Positions 1 to 11,132 of a DNA stretch of 64,000 nt are shown in pieces (the stretch's first letter is position 1; each line of letters starts with the position of its first letter). Source of the DNA: Prorocentrum cordatum (Eukaryota > Sar > Dinophyceae > Prorocentrales > Prorocentraceae); the NCBI GenBank assembly GCA_963575745.1, contig CAUYUJ010015285.1, positions 1 to 64,000 on the forward strand, given 5' to 3'. The notes under the pieces were generated by a model. The model saw only the letters and a list, made by a program, of their open reading frames with translations, was not told the DNA's origin and made no database searches. The translations under genes were made by a program, and so were the position numbers.

Positions 1-105
1 CTGCTTCTAAGGAAGCCTTCTCCCCTCCCCCCACCCCCTGGTGCGCGCCGCCAAGTCGTATCGACGATGCGGTCGGTGATGCGTCGGCTCTGGGTTTCCG
101 CGGAG

Positions 106-244
106 GCTGCTGGAGAAGAAGGCGGGCAGGCTCCAGGAGCAGCACCGCGCGGAGGCGGAGGCGCGCGCCCGCGCGGAGGCGCGCGAGGAGGCGCTGAGGA
201 GGCAGAACCAGGAGCTGTCCGACCAGATCGGCGCGCACGCCAAG
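106..244 (+). CDS. Exon 1: charged coiled coil
   Basis: Reads LLEKKAGRLQEQ, then repeated Ala/Glu/Arg heptads, ending near SDQIGAHAK. This is typical coiled-coil composition with very high GC3. The acceptor is taken as GAG|G at 105/106, since an in-frame stop lies at 77-79. The exon ends AAG|GAGCTC (GA donor); AGGAGCT recurs at the next exon start (1881-1887). The gene must extend upstream, because no initiator is seen. The partner of the coiled coil is unknown. Confidence 0.65.
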
Positions 245-685
245 GAGCTCGGTTCGGTGATCCTCAGGACGTATATTGGCCCGAACGTGTACTTACGGTC
301 GACGGGGCTTTGCCCTCTCCTGGCCCTGACGTGAGGCCCCCTCCTTCGGCCCCCCTCTCGTTAATCCAAGCGGTGCGCGGCCCGCTTAGCGTCGACCAGA
401 AGAGGTGCGCTCTCGACCCGCGGATCAGAAAAGTGCTTACAGTCGGGGCGCTGAAGAAGGAACCCTTTTCGTTGGGGAGGGGCTCTGTGTTCCTTGAGTG
501 CTCTGCACTTTGCCTTAGGTTTTGCTGAGGTTTTCCATGGGAAATCGCTGTTTAACCTACTGGGAAAAGGGGCCTCGTTCCTTGCTTAGGGTTCCTTAAG
601 TCAACGCCCCGACTCTACCCGTTCGGGCTCCGCCGACAGCAGGCAGTCTGTGCCGGCCCTCTTGGAGCCGCCTGCGTCAATTTTT

Positions 686-874
686 AAGTCGGGCCTGTCC
701 TCCTACAGGGGGATTTTCGACGAAAAATGAAAAATACCCCAAGAATACCCCAAAAAGGTCCAAAGATATTCAAACTATAGTCCCCAGACTATTGTCGGAA
801 TATGTTTGGATCATTTCTGGGGTATTGTTTTATGTTTCGTCGAAGATCCCCCTGTAGGGGGACAGGCCCGACTT
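686..874. mobile_element. Family A inverted-repeat element (A1)
   Basis: Left end AAGTCGGGCCTGTC is mirrored by GACAGGCCCGACTT at the right end. Inner arms are ACAGGGGGATTTTCGACGAA and its complement, and the core includes TAGTCCCCAGACTA. Non-coding and MITE-like. No clear flanking duplication here. Confidence 0.8.
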
Positions 875-1282
875 GAGGCCAGGGCTTCGGGCAAAGCCCC
901 GCCGCCTTCGGAGAAGGCCTGCCCCCCTCTTAGCTTCCCCCATCGGCGCGCCGCCGCCCTGAGCGGAAGCTTTGGCGGGCGTTGGTCTCACAAGGCCGGG
1001 TGCTCGACGTTTCGGTTTGCTCTCTTCCTCTGCGGCTGGGCCTTCGAGGGCTCCTCTGGGGAGCAGGAAGAGTGCGGAGGAGGGGGAGGAGTAAGAGGTC
1101 GCCTCTCTGTGGGTACGTCTGACGGGCTCAGTTTGAGGGGCCTCGGTGGACAGCGGCACGCGTTGGTGCCGAGGCGCGCTCTGAGAGCCCTCGAGCGGTG
1201 GCAGCTCCCGGGAGCCCCGCGTGCCCCCGAGAGTCCGCCCTCGGAGGGTGCGTTCGCGGGCGCCGGCGTCTTTGGTAGTCTT

Positions 1283-1499
1283 AAGTCGGGCCTGTCCCCC
1301 TACAGGGGGATTTTCGACGAAGATTCAAACATACCCCAAAAATAAGCAAGAAATAGTCCAGAAATGGTCTGGGGACTATTTTTTGAGTTTTTTTTTTTTT
1401 TTTTTTTTTTGTTTTTTTTTGTTTTGTCTTTTTGGGGTATTTGTGGTGGTATGTTTCATTTTTCGTCGAAGCCCCCCTGTAGAGGGACACGCCCGACAT
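1283..1499. mobile_element. Family A element (A2) with 7-bp duplication
   Basis: Same terminal arms as A1, with a long T-run in the core. GGTAGTC stands at 1274-1280 and 1503-1509, just outside the arms, consistent with a target-site duplication. Confidence 0.82.
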
Positions 1500-1882
1500 A
1501 ACGGTAGTCGGGAAGCACCGATTTAGCATCGTCTAGCGTCGATTAGCATCGACCTAGCGTCGACGAGCACCGATTGGCGTCGGGTAGCGTCGGAAGGCGT
1601 CGATGCGCAGGAGCCACCAGGATGGCGTGGGAGGCCCCCAGGATCTGCCACAGAATCAAGGGAGGAGGCACCACCCGGACGGGACAATGGGCGCTTACTA
1701 AACGGCCCTGGGCGTTTACTAAACAGCCCAGCCCTGTTTGATTGCTTCGCTTACTAAACGGCCCTGGGCGTTTAATAAACAGCCCAGCCCTGTTTGATTC
1801 CTTCTTTGGGTGCGTTTGCTACACGGCTTCGCGTGTCGGCGTGGTGATTATCGGGGTGGATTTCCTGCCCAATACAGACGAG

Positions 1883-1996
1883 GAGCTGGCAAGTCTGCAG
1901 AGGCAGGGGGACGTCGCCCAGCTGGTGGAGGGCCGGGTGCAGGCGGAGTCCCGCGAGGCCGTGCTGCGCAGGCAGAGCGAGGTGCTCGCCGCGCAG
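1883..1996 (+). CDS. Exon 2: coiled coil
   Basis: Reads ELASLQRQGDVAQLVEG, VQAESREAVLRRQSEVLAAQ. Heptad-like with regular Leu/Val. It joins exon 1 in phase 0 through the repeated AGGAGCT and ends CAG|GTAGGG (GT donor). Upstream bases up to about 1868 belong to a dispersed repeat, which fixes the start here. Confidence 0.75.
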
Positions 1997-2155
1997 GTAG
2001 GGGGCCACATTTGAACCCTACCCCTATCCCCAACGATTTCTGAGGGGGAGGGTGGGGTTCACTTCGTTCGGGAGCTCCCGAGCGGAGTGAACCCCACCCT
2101 CCCCCTCAGAAATCGTGGGGGGTAGGGGTAGGGTTCGCATGTGGCCCCCTAGCAG
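1997..2155 (+). mobile_element. Intron 2 = complete inverted-repeat introner (family L, 159 bp)
   Basis: The whole intron is a near-perfect hairpin. GGGGCCACATTTGAACCCTA at the start is mirrored by TAGGGTTCGCATGTGGCCCC at the end, and the arms run on through CCCCTCAGAAATCG to a small loop around 2065-2085. GCAGGT occurs at 1993-1998 and 2152-2157, so the duplication supplies the splice junctions. A left-half relative lies at 17277-17345. Canonical GT-AG, phase 0. Confidence 0.9.
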
Positions 2156-2197
2156 GTGCACCGCAAGGACCAGGAGCTCGAGAGGCTCCGGAAGCAG
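2156..2197 (+). CDS. Exon 3: 14-codon coiled-coil microexon
   Basis: Reads VHRKDQELERLRKQ. The end is set at CAG|GTCTGC because CAGGTCT recurs at the next acceptor (6197-6203). An alternative longer reading to about 2222 (VCESTAELA) is open but lacks a matching partner site. Phase 0 on both sides. Confidence 0.65.
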
Positions 2198-2734
2198 GTC
2201 TGCGAGAGCACTGCGGAGCTCGCAGGGGAAGGCAACCGCCATTGGCATTCGGCGTCACCCCAACATAATTACATATACTATATGTGCGTCGCCCCCTCAG
2301 GCGCGGCGCGCGCACCGAGAAATCTTATAGTATATGCGTCGTGGCGGGCGCTTTCTGGCCACACCGCTCGGGAAACGATGTACTACAAGATAGATACACT
2401 ATATGTTTGGGTCGGACGCGCGCCTCCAAGGAGAACATATAGTACTAGTACGTCCTTGTGCCTTCCAATTGGCGTAAAAAAACGCCCACGCGACAGAGAA
2501 ACCAGCGCCCATGGGTTGAGACCCCCCGCCTCGCCAAATCTCCATGTCGAAAACGGGTGTACCTGCGGGTTTGAATATGTTATGCCGACGATAGCATTCC
2601 GACGTCGGCAGCGAAGGCAGCATTGAGAGGTGGGGCCCAGGGGTTGCCCCGTCGACGCAACGTCTTTGGATTGGCGTGTGTTTTACGCCAGCCGCGGAAG
2701 CACTCGAAGAACCACAAGTTGCATCAAGATGACT

Positions 2735-2871
2735 TCTCGGAGGCCCGCGCGGATTTCTTGGATCCGGCGCTCGACCCCCCTGGCGGTGCCTCTGGCGCCG
2801 CCCCTGGCCAGCTCCGCGCGCCGCGGAGGTGGGCGTAGCGCCGATTTGAGACATCCGCGCTGGCCTCCGAA
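2735..2871. repeat. Family F palindromic repeat
   Basis: Starts TTCTCGGAGGCCCGCGCGGA and ends with its mirror (CATCCGCGCTGGCCTCCGAA). The centre carries the GGCGCC/GCCAGGGG arms typical of this family. Other members: 6802-6932, 11034-11132, 34610-34751, 38242-38380, 38945-39082, 44617-44782, 56691-56798, 59912-59998, 62617-62754. Confidence 0.75.
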
Positions 2872-3042
2872 ACATTGTGCTTATACCGTTGACTTGCTCC
2901 TCGAAGCACGTAATTGTCTGCCCGCCCAGGGGGGAGAGCAGAGGGGGCTGGATTTTCGGAGGGCTGAGAAGGCCTCCGCCCTTCTGGGAAGCTTTCTGAG
3001 CCTTCTCCGAAGCCGCAGAGGTCTTCTCAGAAGGCCAGGGTT

Positions 3043-3232
3043 ATGTCGGGCTTGTCCCCCATACAGGGGGATTTTCGACGACAAATAAACAATACCCCAA
3101 GAATACCCCAAAAAGGTAAAACAAAATTCAAAAAATAGTCCCCAGACTATTTTTGGATTATGTTTGGATTATGTTTGGGGTACTTTTTTATTTTTCGTCG
3201 AAAATCCCCCTGTAGGGGGACAGGCCCGACTT
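3043..3232. mobile_element. Family A element (A3) with 8-bp duplication
   Basis: Terminal arms as in A1. GGCCAGGG at 3033-3040 and again at 3235-3242 brackets the element exactly. Confidence 0.85.
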
Positions 3233-3989
3233 ACGGCCAGGGCTTCGGGCAAAGCCCCGCCGCCTTCGGAGAAGGCTTGCCCCCCTCTTAGCTTCCCCAT
3301 CGGCGCGCCGCCGCCCTGAGCGGAAGCCATGGGTATTTTCACAGGCACTCGCTGATCTCTTGGGTCTGCGCTGGACTGGGCCCCCCTGGCGGCCCCTGGC
3401 GCGCCAGGGAGGGGGGCTCCGTCGCCGATCCAGACAATCTACGCGAAGCTCCGAAAGCTGGTGTTTATGCCGATGTGTGTGTGCGTTTGTGGTTGATGCT
3501 ACCATTTTGTTGTTTTTTTCTGTGGGCCGTTTTGTGTCTGCTGCTATACACTACCTTGGAAAGGTAATGCAACTCTCGCGCGCGGTCCGTCTCCCCGCGG
3601 GCCGACTTTCAATGTTCAGCACGATTCCGCGCAATTTGATTTTCTCTCGTCGGCCACGGCTGACTCAACATTGAGACCGGGGGGCGCGGCGGGGGGGGCG
3701 AACAAATAAAAAATAGTTGAATTACTTTTCCTAAGGAGTGAAGGAACCATTTTGTTGGTTGTTGCTCAGATTTGCCATTCCTATAATGTGCATGTTATCC
3801 GTTGTTCTTCCGAGAGCCACCCAGCCTGAAGCTCCGGAAGCTGGTGTTCATGTCGATGTGTGTGTGTGTGTGTGTTTGCTGTTTCTGCGTCCTACAGAAT
3901 TTCATGTTGTTTGATCGCTTCGCTCACTCCGCCGGCCCATTATTGCATCATTGGTTATAGATTTTGATGTCTTCGCGGCGAGCGAGTAT

Positions 3990-4660
<671 letters not shown>

Positions 4661-4959
4661 AAAGTGAGAGGATGAGGAGGAGGAGAAGGAGAAGGAGGAA
4701 GCCTCTCGATGGCGTCGTGGGGCATTCTTGGGGCCAGGCCGGGACGTGGACAAGGCGCCTCTGTGGGAGGCTTCTGGATGTCTCCTGGGAGGCCTCTCGG
4801 GGGCCTATCTGTTACCCCTTGGGATCCGACGCTGCGGAAAGATTGAAACCTCGCCAGAAATCAGCACTGGAGCGCTTGCTTCGAGCAGGGCCGAGCTATG
4901 AGGGCCCCGGTGCGCGAAATTTGGCGAGAACGCCCGTTGCGAAAAAGCTGCAGCGCCCA

Positions 4960-5483
4960 GATGAGGAGGAGGAGGAGGAGGAGGAGTAGGAGGAGGAGGA
5001 GGAGCGAGGAGGAGGAGGAGGAGGATGGAGGAGGGGGAGGAGGAGAGAGCGAGGAGGAGGAGGAGGAGGGGAGGAGGGGGTGTGAAGGTGGAGGAGGAGG
5101 AGGAGGAGGAGGAGGAGGAGGAGGAGGAGGAGGGGGAGGAGGAAGCGGGAGGAGGAGGGGAGGAGAGGAGGAGGGTGTGTTGAAGGAGGAGGTGGAGGGA
5201 GGAGGAGGAGGAGGAGGAGGAAGTGGAGGAAGCGGAGGAAGGGAGGAGGAGGAGGAGGAGGGGGTGGTGAAGGAGGAGGGGAGGAGGAGGAGAGGTAGGG
5301 ACAGGAGGAAGGAGGAGGAGGAGGAGGAGGAGGAGGATGGGGGTGTGTAGGAGGAGGAGGAGGAAGAGTGAAGAGGAGGGGGAGGAGGAGGAGGAGGAGG
5401 AGGAGGTGGAGGAGGAGGAGGAGGAGGAGGTAGGAGGAGGAGGAGGAGGAAGGCAAGAGGAGGAGGAGGAGGAGGAGGAGGGT
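4960..5483. repeat. (AGG)n tract between 90-bp direct repeats
   Basis: A long purine tract dominated by GGA/GAG units. A segment starting GCTTCGAGCAGGG stands just before it (4875-4965) and again just after it (5484-5575), about 90 bp each and highly similar, including GAGGGCCCCGGTGCGCGAAA. The predicted Ser-, Pro-, Glu- and Gly-rich ORFs across it are composition artefacts. Confidence 0.9.
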
Positions 5484-6048
5484 GGCTTCGAGCAGGGTCG
5501 AGGTGTGAGGGCCCCGGTGCGCGAAAAACTTGGCGAGAGCGCCCGTTGCGGAAGAGCTGCAGCGCCCAGCTTTGAGGCTGTGCCGGCTCCTCCAGGAGCC
5601 GCCCAGCGCCTCCGCGCTCGGGCAGGTCTCGGGGGGGACGAAAACACACAGGCCTCCTCCTCCCTCCTACTCCGAATCCTTCCTCCTTAATCCTCTCTAA
5701 CCTCCTCCTCCTCCGCCTTCACACCCAATTGCTAGGTTGATGCTCGCTTTTGCGGTGCTTTTCTACGCCATGCACGCCTGCTCTACATTGCATCGCGTTA
5801 CCCTTTCGGGATCATTGCCCTGCTCCGACATCCGACTGTGGAGTAGAGAGGGGATCTCTGCGCCATAGGTAAGGGATGGGAGGGAGGGGTAGGATGTCAG
5901 ATATGACGCGAGCGCACCTAGCTTGTTCACACCCCCTCCTCCTCCTCCTCCTTCGCCTCCTCCTCCTTCGCCTCCTCCTCCTTCGCCTCCTCCTCCTTCG
6001 CCTCCTCCTCCTCCTCCTGAACCTCCTCCTCCTCCTCCTCCTCGGGCA

Positions 6049-6199
6049 GGTTCAGGAGGATTATTCGTCGATCCCCCAGAAAATATGGGAAAATATGGGA
6101 AGTGGGGGGGGAGGCAAAAGCCCAGAAAGTACGGGAAAATATGGGGCATCCTGTCATTTGTGTGTATATTTACCTGTGTGTCCCCGGGCCCCTTCACAG
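6049..6199. mobile_element. Family G intron-end element
   Basis: Contains CCCCAGAAAATATGGGAAAA twice in related form, then TTTGTGTGTATATTTACCTG and GGGCCCCTTCACAG at the acceptor. Related copies: 15083-15225, 54163-54320, 57353-57528 and, inverted, 52697-52833. It supplies the AG of the 3' splice site. Confidence 0.75.
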
Positions 6200-6328
6200 G
6201 TCTCGGTGCAGTGCAAGGCGCCGTGCTGCGCGCCCCTGCTGCGGATGGCCAAGGCCGGCCTGAACGGCGAGCCGCTCAGGGAGCTGGACGCGCTGTGGGC
6301 GGGGCGGGTGTTCGCCCTGCTGGGCGAG
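6200..6328 (+). CDS. Exon 4
   Basis: Reads VSVQCKAPCCAPLLRMAKAG, then LRELDALWAGRVFALLGE. Phase 0. The end is set at GAG|GAGACC because AGGAG also precedes the exon 5 start (6327-6331 and 11407-11411). The next few codons (ETR) run into a family D element. No domain recognised; amphipathic and helical. Its 3' end recurs as a 38-bp copy at 6701-6738. Confidence 0.7.
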
Positions 6329-6342
6329 GAGACCAGGCAGTA

Positions 6343-6517
6343 AATCCCCACCCACCAAACCACCCCAACCCAACCCGAAGGCTCAGATTTACCCTCGATT
6401 TCCAGTGGGGGGGGGGTCGGGAAACATAGAAAAAGCACATGTGGAACCCTTACCCCCCCCAACCCGAAATTCGGGTCTTCGGGTTGGGTTGGGGTGGTCT
6501 GGTAGGTAGTCAGTAAG
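6343..6517. mobile_element. Family D inverted-repeat element (D1)
   Basis: Begins CACCCACCAAACCACCCCAA and ends with the mirrored TTGGGGTGGTCTGGTAGG. The core has CGGGAAACATAGAAAAAGCA. Related copies at 14501-14663, 40003-40170, 43271-43350 (partial) and 48420-48896 (split). Confidence 0.8.
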
Positions 6518-6700
6518 AGAGCCTGTTGTCGTAAGGTCTGGGCGAGAGCGGCCGTGCCCGGCCCTCTCCTCCCCCCCCCGCCCGGATCGCGTCACAGTGC
6601 TTCGCCCACCTTTGCGATGATCTTTTCAAGGATTCTTCGAGGATTTCTTCAGGATCCCAGAGGGTTCCTGGGAATTCGTCGTCGTCGCTGTCGTCCTCGC

Positions 6701-6738
6701 CGGGTGTTCGCCCTGCTGGGCGAGGAGATCAGGCAGTA
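6701..6738 (+). pseudogene. Duplicate of exon 4 3' end
   Basis: CGGGTGTTCGCCCTGCTGGG and the following GCGAGGAGATCAGGCAGTAG repeat 6305-6345 with one or two differences, including the donor site. It probably arose with the repeat insertions in the intron and could act as a competing 5' splice site. Confidence 0.7.
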
Positions 6739-6801
6739 GATCACGAAGCATGCGGTCGGGAGTTGTTGCCTAGCTCGAAGCAGAACCAATGGCATAAGCA
6801 T

Positions 6802-6932
6802 AAGCTTTCGGAGCTCTGCGCTGATTGCCTGGATCGGCGCTGGAGCCGTCTGGCGGCGCCTCCAGCGCCGCCCCTGGCGCTCGCGCGCCAGGGAGGGGGG
6901 CCCAGCGCACGAAATCCGCGCGGGCCTCCAAA
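6802..6932. repeat. Family F palindromic repeat
   Basis: AAGCTTTCGGAGCTCTGCGC at the left; CGAAATCCGCGCGGGCCTCC at the right, with a GGCGCC-rich stem between. Confidence 0.7.
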
Positions 6933-7539
6933 AAGTTTTTTTTTGTAATTGTTTTGCACTTCTATCAGCGTGTCTCTCCGACAGATCTGGACCACCACGC
7001 TTCGGCGCGGCACGCTATCCACGGCTCCGTCCTTGGGGGTCAGCGTCCCGAGCTGCTCCAGCCCCCTGCCCCGCGGAGCGGAGCGACACCGTATGTGCTT
7101 GCAGGGCATGCATGCCGCCAGGGCCGCCGCGGCGACGCGCTAAGCAAGAGTTCCCCACCATGGTACGGCGGACATCCACAAAAATGCTGAGAAACCAGCG
7201 ACAGAAATGTAGGGCTGAAGTCGACATCAAAGGAGCTTGAAGAGCAGAGCGGACGTTTCCGCTTTGCTTGCGAGATCGCCGAAGTCGCCCAGGGTATGGC
7301 GGATCCATCGTAAGGTTAAGTCGGGCATGTCCCTCTACAGAAGGAATATTGAAAAGTAGTAAAAAATAGTCAGGGGACGATGTTTTGACCATTTTCCCCA
7401 CCCATCCGATGGTGTTGGGTCCTCGTTTTGAAGAGACGGTGGCCCGCGTCTCCTCTCGTACTCTCCTCCTCCTCCCCTCCTCCCCCTCCTCCCCCTCCTC
7501 CCCTCTCCTCCCTGCGTTTCACCCACCCAGTACAGCGTT

Positions 7540-8445
7540 TCGTGGCCCCATAGGTAGCTCCACCGAAGGCTCCAGTGGCTGCGTTCGCATGGTGGCCTCG
7601 GGCCATTTCGGCACACCCCTCACGAGGATCGTGGCCCCATAGGGAGCTCCGCCGAAGGCTCCAGTGGCTGCGTTCGCATGGCGGCCTCGGGCCATTTCGG
7701 CACACCCAGTACGGCGTTTCGTGGCCCCATAGGGAGCTCCACCGAAGGCTCCAGTGGCTGCGTTCGCATGGCGGCCTCGGGCCATTTCGGCACACCCAGT
7801 ACGGCGTTCGTGGCCCCATAGGGAGCTCCACCGAAGGCTCCAGTGGCTGCGTTCGCATGGTGGCCTCGGGCCATTTCGGCACACCCCTCACGAGGATCGT
7901 GGCCCCATAGGGAGCTCCACCGAAGGCGCCAGTGGCAGCGTTCGCATGGCGGCCTCGGGCCATTTCGGCACACCCCTCACGAGGATCGTGGCCCCATAGG
8001 GAGCTCCACGGAAGGCTCCAGTGGCTGCGTTCGCATGGCGGCCTCGGGCCATTTCGGCACACCCCTCACGAGGATCGTGGCCCCATAGGGAGCTCCACCG
8101 AAGGCCCACTTGGCATCGTTCGCATGGCGGCCTCGGGCCATTTCGGCACACCCCTCACGAGGATCTTGGCCTCCACCGAAGGCGCCAGTGGCAGGGTTCG
8201 CATGGCGGCCTCGGGCCATTTCGGCACACCCCTCACAAAGATCGTGGCCCCATACGGAGCTCCACCGAAGGCGCCAGTGGCTGGGTTCGCATGGCGGCTC
8301 GGGCCATTTCGGCACACCCCTCACAAGGATCGCGGCCCCATAGGAGCTCCACCGAAGGCTCCAGTGGCTGCGTTCGCATGGCGGCCTCGGGCCATTTCGG
8401 CACACCCCTCACGAGGATCGTGGCCCCATAGGAGCCCCACCGAAG
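7540..8445 (-). repeat. 89-bp satellite array 1 (about 10 units)
   Basis: Units read GTGGCCCCATAGGGAGCTCC, ACCGAAGGCTCCAGTGGCTG, CGTTCGCATGGCGGCCTCGG, GCCATTTCGGCACACCCCTC. The period of about 89 is not a multiple of 3, so the ORFs through it shift frame each unit and are not genes. It is orientated opposite to array 3. Confidence 0.9.
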
Positions 8446-8449
8446 GCCC

Positions 8450-8640
8450 CAGTGGCAGCCTCCCTCATGGCTCTTAGAGCCCTCTCCTGCTTCTGCCCCT
8501 CGGTCAGGGGGGCGCCGTCCTCGTCGTCGTCGGCGCCCGCGAAGACGGCCACGAACGTGTCCCTGAGCATGTCGGGCTCCGGCGGGAAGTTGTGGCCACA
8601 TCGGGAGCGCGGGCGAAGATGTTATTCACAATTGCGGTAG
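8450..8640 (-). pseudogene. Captured EF-hand fragment, antisense copy A
   Basis: On the - strand it reads PEPDMLRDTFVAVFAGADDD, then EDGAPLTEGQKQERALRAMR, with an EF-loop-like DDDEDG motif. It breaks into satellite sequence after the MRE codons. Copies: 10190-10400 (-) and 29919-30130 (+). It travels with the satellite and is not part of the host gene's frame. Confidence 0.7.
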
Positions 8641-8822
8641 TCACAACTGCGTATGGTTGGGTGTTTCGACAGGCTGATTGAGTATTTTGGTTTTTTCCAA
8701 CCATCCTGTGGTGTTGGGTCTTCGTTTTGAAGAGACCGTGGCCCGCGTCTCCTCTCATTCTCTCCTCCTCCTCCCCCTCCTCCTCCCTCCTCCCCCTCAT
8801 CCTTGCGTTTCACCCACCCAGT

Positions 8823-10185
8823 ACAGCGTTTCGTGGCCCCATAGGGAGCTCCACCGAAGGCCCCCAGTGGCTGCGTTCGCATGGCGGCCTCGGGCCATTT
8901 CGGCACACCCCTTCACGAGGATCGTGGCCCCATAGGGAGCTCCACCGAAGGCCCCAGTGGCTGCGGTCGCATGGCGGCCTCGGGCAATTTCGGCACACCC
9001 CTCTCGAGGATCGTGGCCCCAAAGGGAGCTCCACCGAAGGCCCCCAGTGGCTGCGTTCGCATGGCGGCCTCGGGCCATTTCGGCACACCCCTCTCGAAGA
9101 TCGTGGCCCCATAGGGAGCTCCACCGAAGGCCCCCAGTGGCTGCGTTCGCATGGCCGCCTCGGGCCATTTCAGCACACCCTCACGAGGATCGTGGCCCCA
9201 TAGGGAGCTCCACCGAAGGCCCCAGTGGCTGCGTTCGCATGGCGGCCTCGGGCCATTTCGGCACACCCCTCACGAGGATCGTGCCCCCATAGGAGCTCCA
9301 CCGAAGGCTCCAGTGGCTGCGTTCGCATGGCGGCCTCGGGCAATTTCGGCACACCCCTCTCGAGGATCGTGGCCCCATAGGGAGCTCCACCGAAGGCCCC
9401 ACTGGCTGCGTTCGCATGGCGGCCTCGGGCCATTTCGGCACACCCCTCACGAGGATCGTGGCCCCATAGGGAGCTCCACCGGAGGCTCCAGTGGCTGCGT
9501 TCGCATGGCGGTCTCGGGCCATTTCGGCACACCCCTCACGAGGATCGTGGCCCCATAGGGAGTCCACCGAAGGTCCCAGCGGCAGGGTTCGCATGGCGGC
9601 CTCGGGCCATTTCGGCACACCCCTCACCAGGATCGTGGCCCCATGGGGGGGCTCCACCGAAGGGCCCCAGTGGCAGGGCTTGCGTGGCGGACTCGGGCCA
9701 TTTCGGCACACCCCCCACGAGGATCGTGGCCCCATGGTGAGCTCCACCGAAGGCGCCAGTGGCAGGGTTCGCATGGCGGCCTCGGGCCATTTCGGCACAC
9801 CCCCCCACGAGGATCGTGGCCCCTTAGGGAGCTCCACCGAAGGCGCCAGTGGCAGGGTTCGCATGGCGGCCTCGGGCCATGTCGGCGCACCCCTCACGAG
9901 GATCATGGCCCCATAGGGAGCTCCACCGAAGCCCCCAGTGGCTGCGTTCGCATGGCGGCCTCGGGCCATTTCGGCACACCCCTCACGAGGATCGTGGCCC
10001 CATAAGGGGGCTCCACAGAAGGCGCCAGTGGCAGGGTTCGCATGGCAGCCCCGGGCCGTTTCGGCACACCCCTCACGAGGATCGTGGCCCCATGGGGAGC
10101 TCCACCGAAAGCGCCAGTGGCAGGGTTCGCAAGGCGGCCCCGGGCCATTGCGGCGCTTTCCTCACGAGGATCGTGGCCCCATAGT
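8823..10185 (-). repeat. 89-bp satellite array 2 (about 15 units)
   Basis: Same unit as array 1 with small indels (for example 9179 and 9564). The left flank TCGTTTTGAAGAGACCGTGG matches the flank of array 1 at 7414, so arrays 1 and 2 are tandem copies of one larger unit. Confidence 0.9.
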
Positions 10186-10189
10186 TGTG

Positions 10190-10400
10190 CTGCTTCAGCA
10201 GCCGCGCCTGGGCGTCGTACTCCGCCTTGCCGACGTGCAACGCCACTTCCTCCCTCATGGCTCTCAAAGCCCTCTCCAGCTACTGCTCCTCGGTCAGAGG
10301 GACGCCGTCCTTGTCGTCGTCGGCGCCCGCGAAGACGGCCACGAACGCGTTCCTGAGCATGTCGGGCTCTGGCGGGAAGCCGTGGCCACATAGGGGGCGC
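10190..10400 (-). pseudogene. Captured EF-hand fragment, antisense copy B (stop inside)
   Basis: The - strand reads MLRNAFVAVFAGADDDKDGV, PLTEEQ, then a stop codon, then LERALRAMREEVALHVGKAE. The premature stop marks it as decayed relative to the 29.9 kb copy. Confidence 0.7.
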
Positions 10401-10469
10401 GGGCGAAATTTGTATTCACAACGGCGGTGTTCACAACTGCATATGGTTGGGCCCTTCGCCAGGCTAATT

Positions 10470-10525
10470 TTAGGTATTTTTCATTTTTCGCCCAAAATCC
10501 CCCTGTAGGGGGACACGCCCGATTT
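10470..10525. mobile_element. Family A right end only (A4)
   Basis: TTTTTCGCCCAAAATCCCCC followed by TGTAGGGGGACACGCCCGAT. No matching left arm was found nearby, so the element is truncated. Confidence 0.65.
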
Positions 10526-11033
10526 AATCGTAAGGGAGGACCGCTGCAGACGTGCTGCTCCGACGACTCTCAGGCCCGGGCGACGCCAGAAAGGTTTGCG
10601 GCCGCCGGCCCTGTGGGCGCTCGCGGCCTCTGGCCTCCGGCTGCTCAGACCTGGCGACCACGAAACAACATCGGGATCGAAAGTTTGAGTTGTACATCAA
10701 AGGGAGGTGCAGGAGGAGGAAGAGGAGGATGGAGAGGAGGATGAGGAGGAGGAGGAGGAGGAGGAAAAGGCGGAGGTTACTCGTCTTGGATGGTTGGTGT
10801 ATCGGCGAATAACGCCAAATAGCGCCCAATGGGGCCCAGTAGCGCACAATAGCGCCGTGTGAGGGGGATGCATTCTGTCTGCTCTGCGCGGAATTGGGCG
10901 CGCTGTTGGGCACCATGGGGACGACCAACAGTTTCCGTGACCTGCTCTCTAAAGGAGATCAAGTCCTCCAGGCAAGCCTTGCTGGACGTGTTCAAGAGGC
11001 ACAGGCCGAGGACAAAACAAGATGCATGCACGT

Positions 11034-11132
11034 AAGCTTTCGGAGGTCCGCGCGAAGCTGGCCCCCCCTCCATGGCGCGCGGAGCGGGGCCCTGCGCAGA
11101 GCCAAAACAAGTCTGCGCGGGCCTCCACAAGG
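11034..11132. repeat. Family F short palindrome
   Basis: CGTAAGCTTTCGGAGGTCCG at the left and CTGCGCGGGCCTCCACAAGG at the right. Shorter stem than other members. Confidence 0.6.

Larger units (their letters stand above)
245..1882 (+). other. Intron 1 (1638 bp, GA-AG)
   Basis: Direct repeat AGGAGCT at 243-249 and 1881-1887. It holds two family A inverted-repeat elements (686-874, 1283-1499), a GC-rich segment starting GGCCAGGGCTTCGGG at 877 that recurs at 3235, a GCGTCGA/TAGCGTCGA-rich stretch at 1505-1610, and a 'TTTACTAAACGGCCC' repeat at 1695-1868 that recurs at 17579-17700. No coding was recognised inside. Confidence 0.6.

Noticed and set aside
4805-5690. Long Ser-, Pro-, Glu- and Gly-rich ORFs on both strands
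   Set aside because: They are translations of the (AGG/CCT)n tract; the same applies at 13.8, 15.8, 24.3-25.2, 42.2, 45.8, 52.4, 54.5-55.0 and 60.4 kb.
6992-7145. Possible exon reading IWTTTLRRGTLSTAPS
   Set aside because: No junction repeat, ends in a stop, and sequence after 7150 belongs to a degenerate family E repeat; exon 4 joins exon 5 directly.
7540-8445. CRISPR array
   Set aside because: The repeats are contiguous 89-bp units without unique spacers, in a eukaryotic intron.
7370-10391. ORFs reading MCRNGPRPPCE... across the 89-bp arrays
   Set aside because: The unit is not a multiple of three, both strands are open, and the peptides are frame-shifted copies of the satellite.
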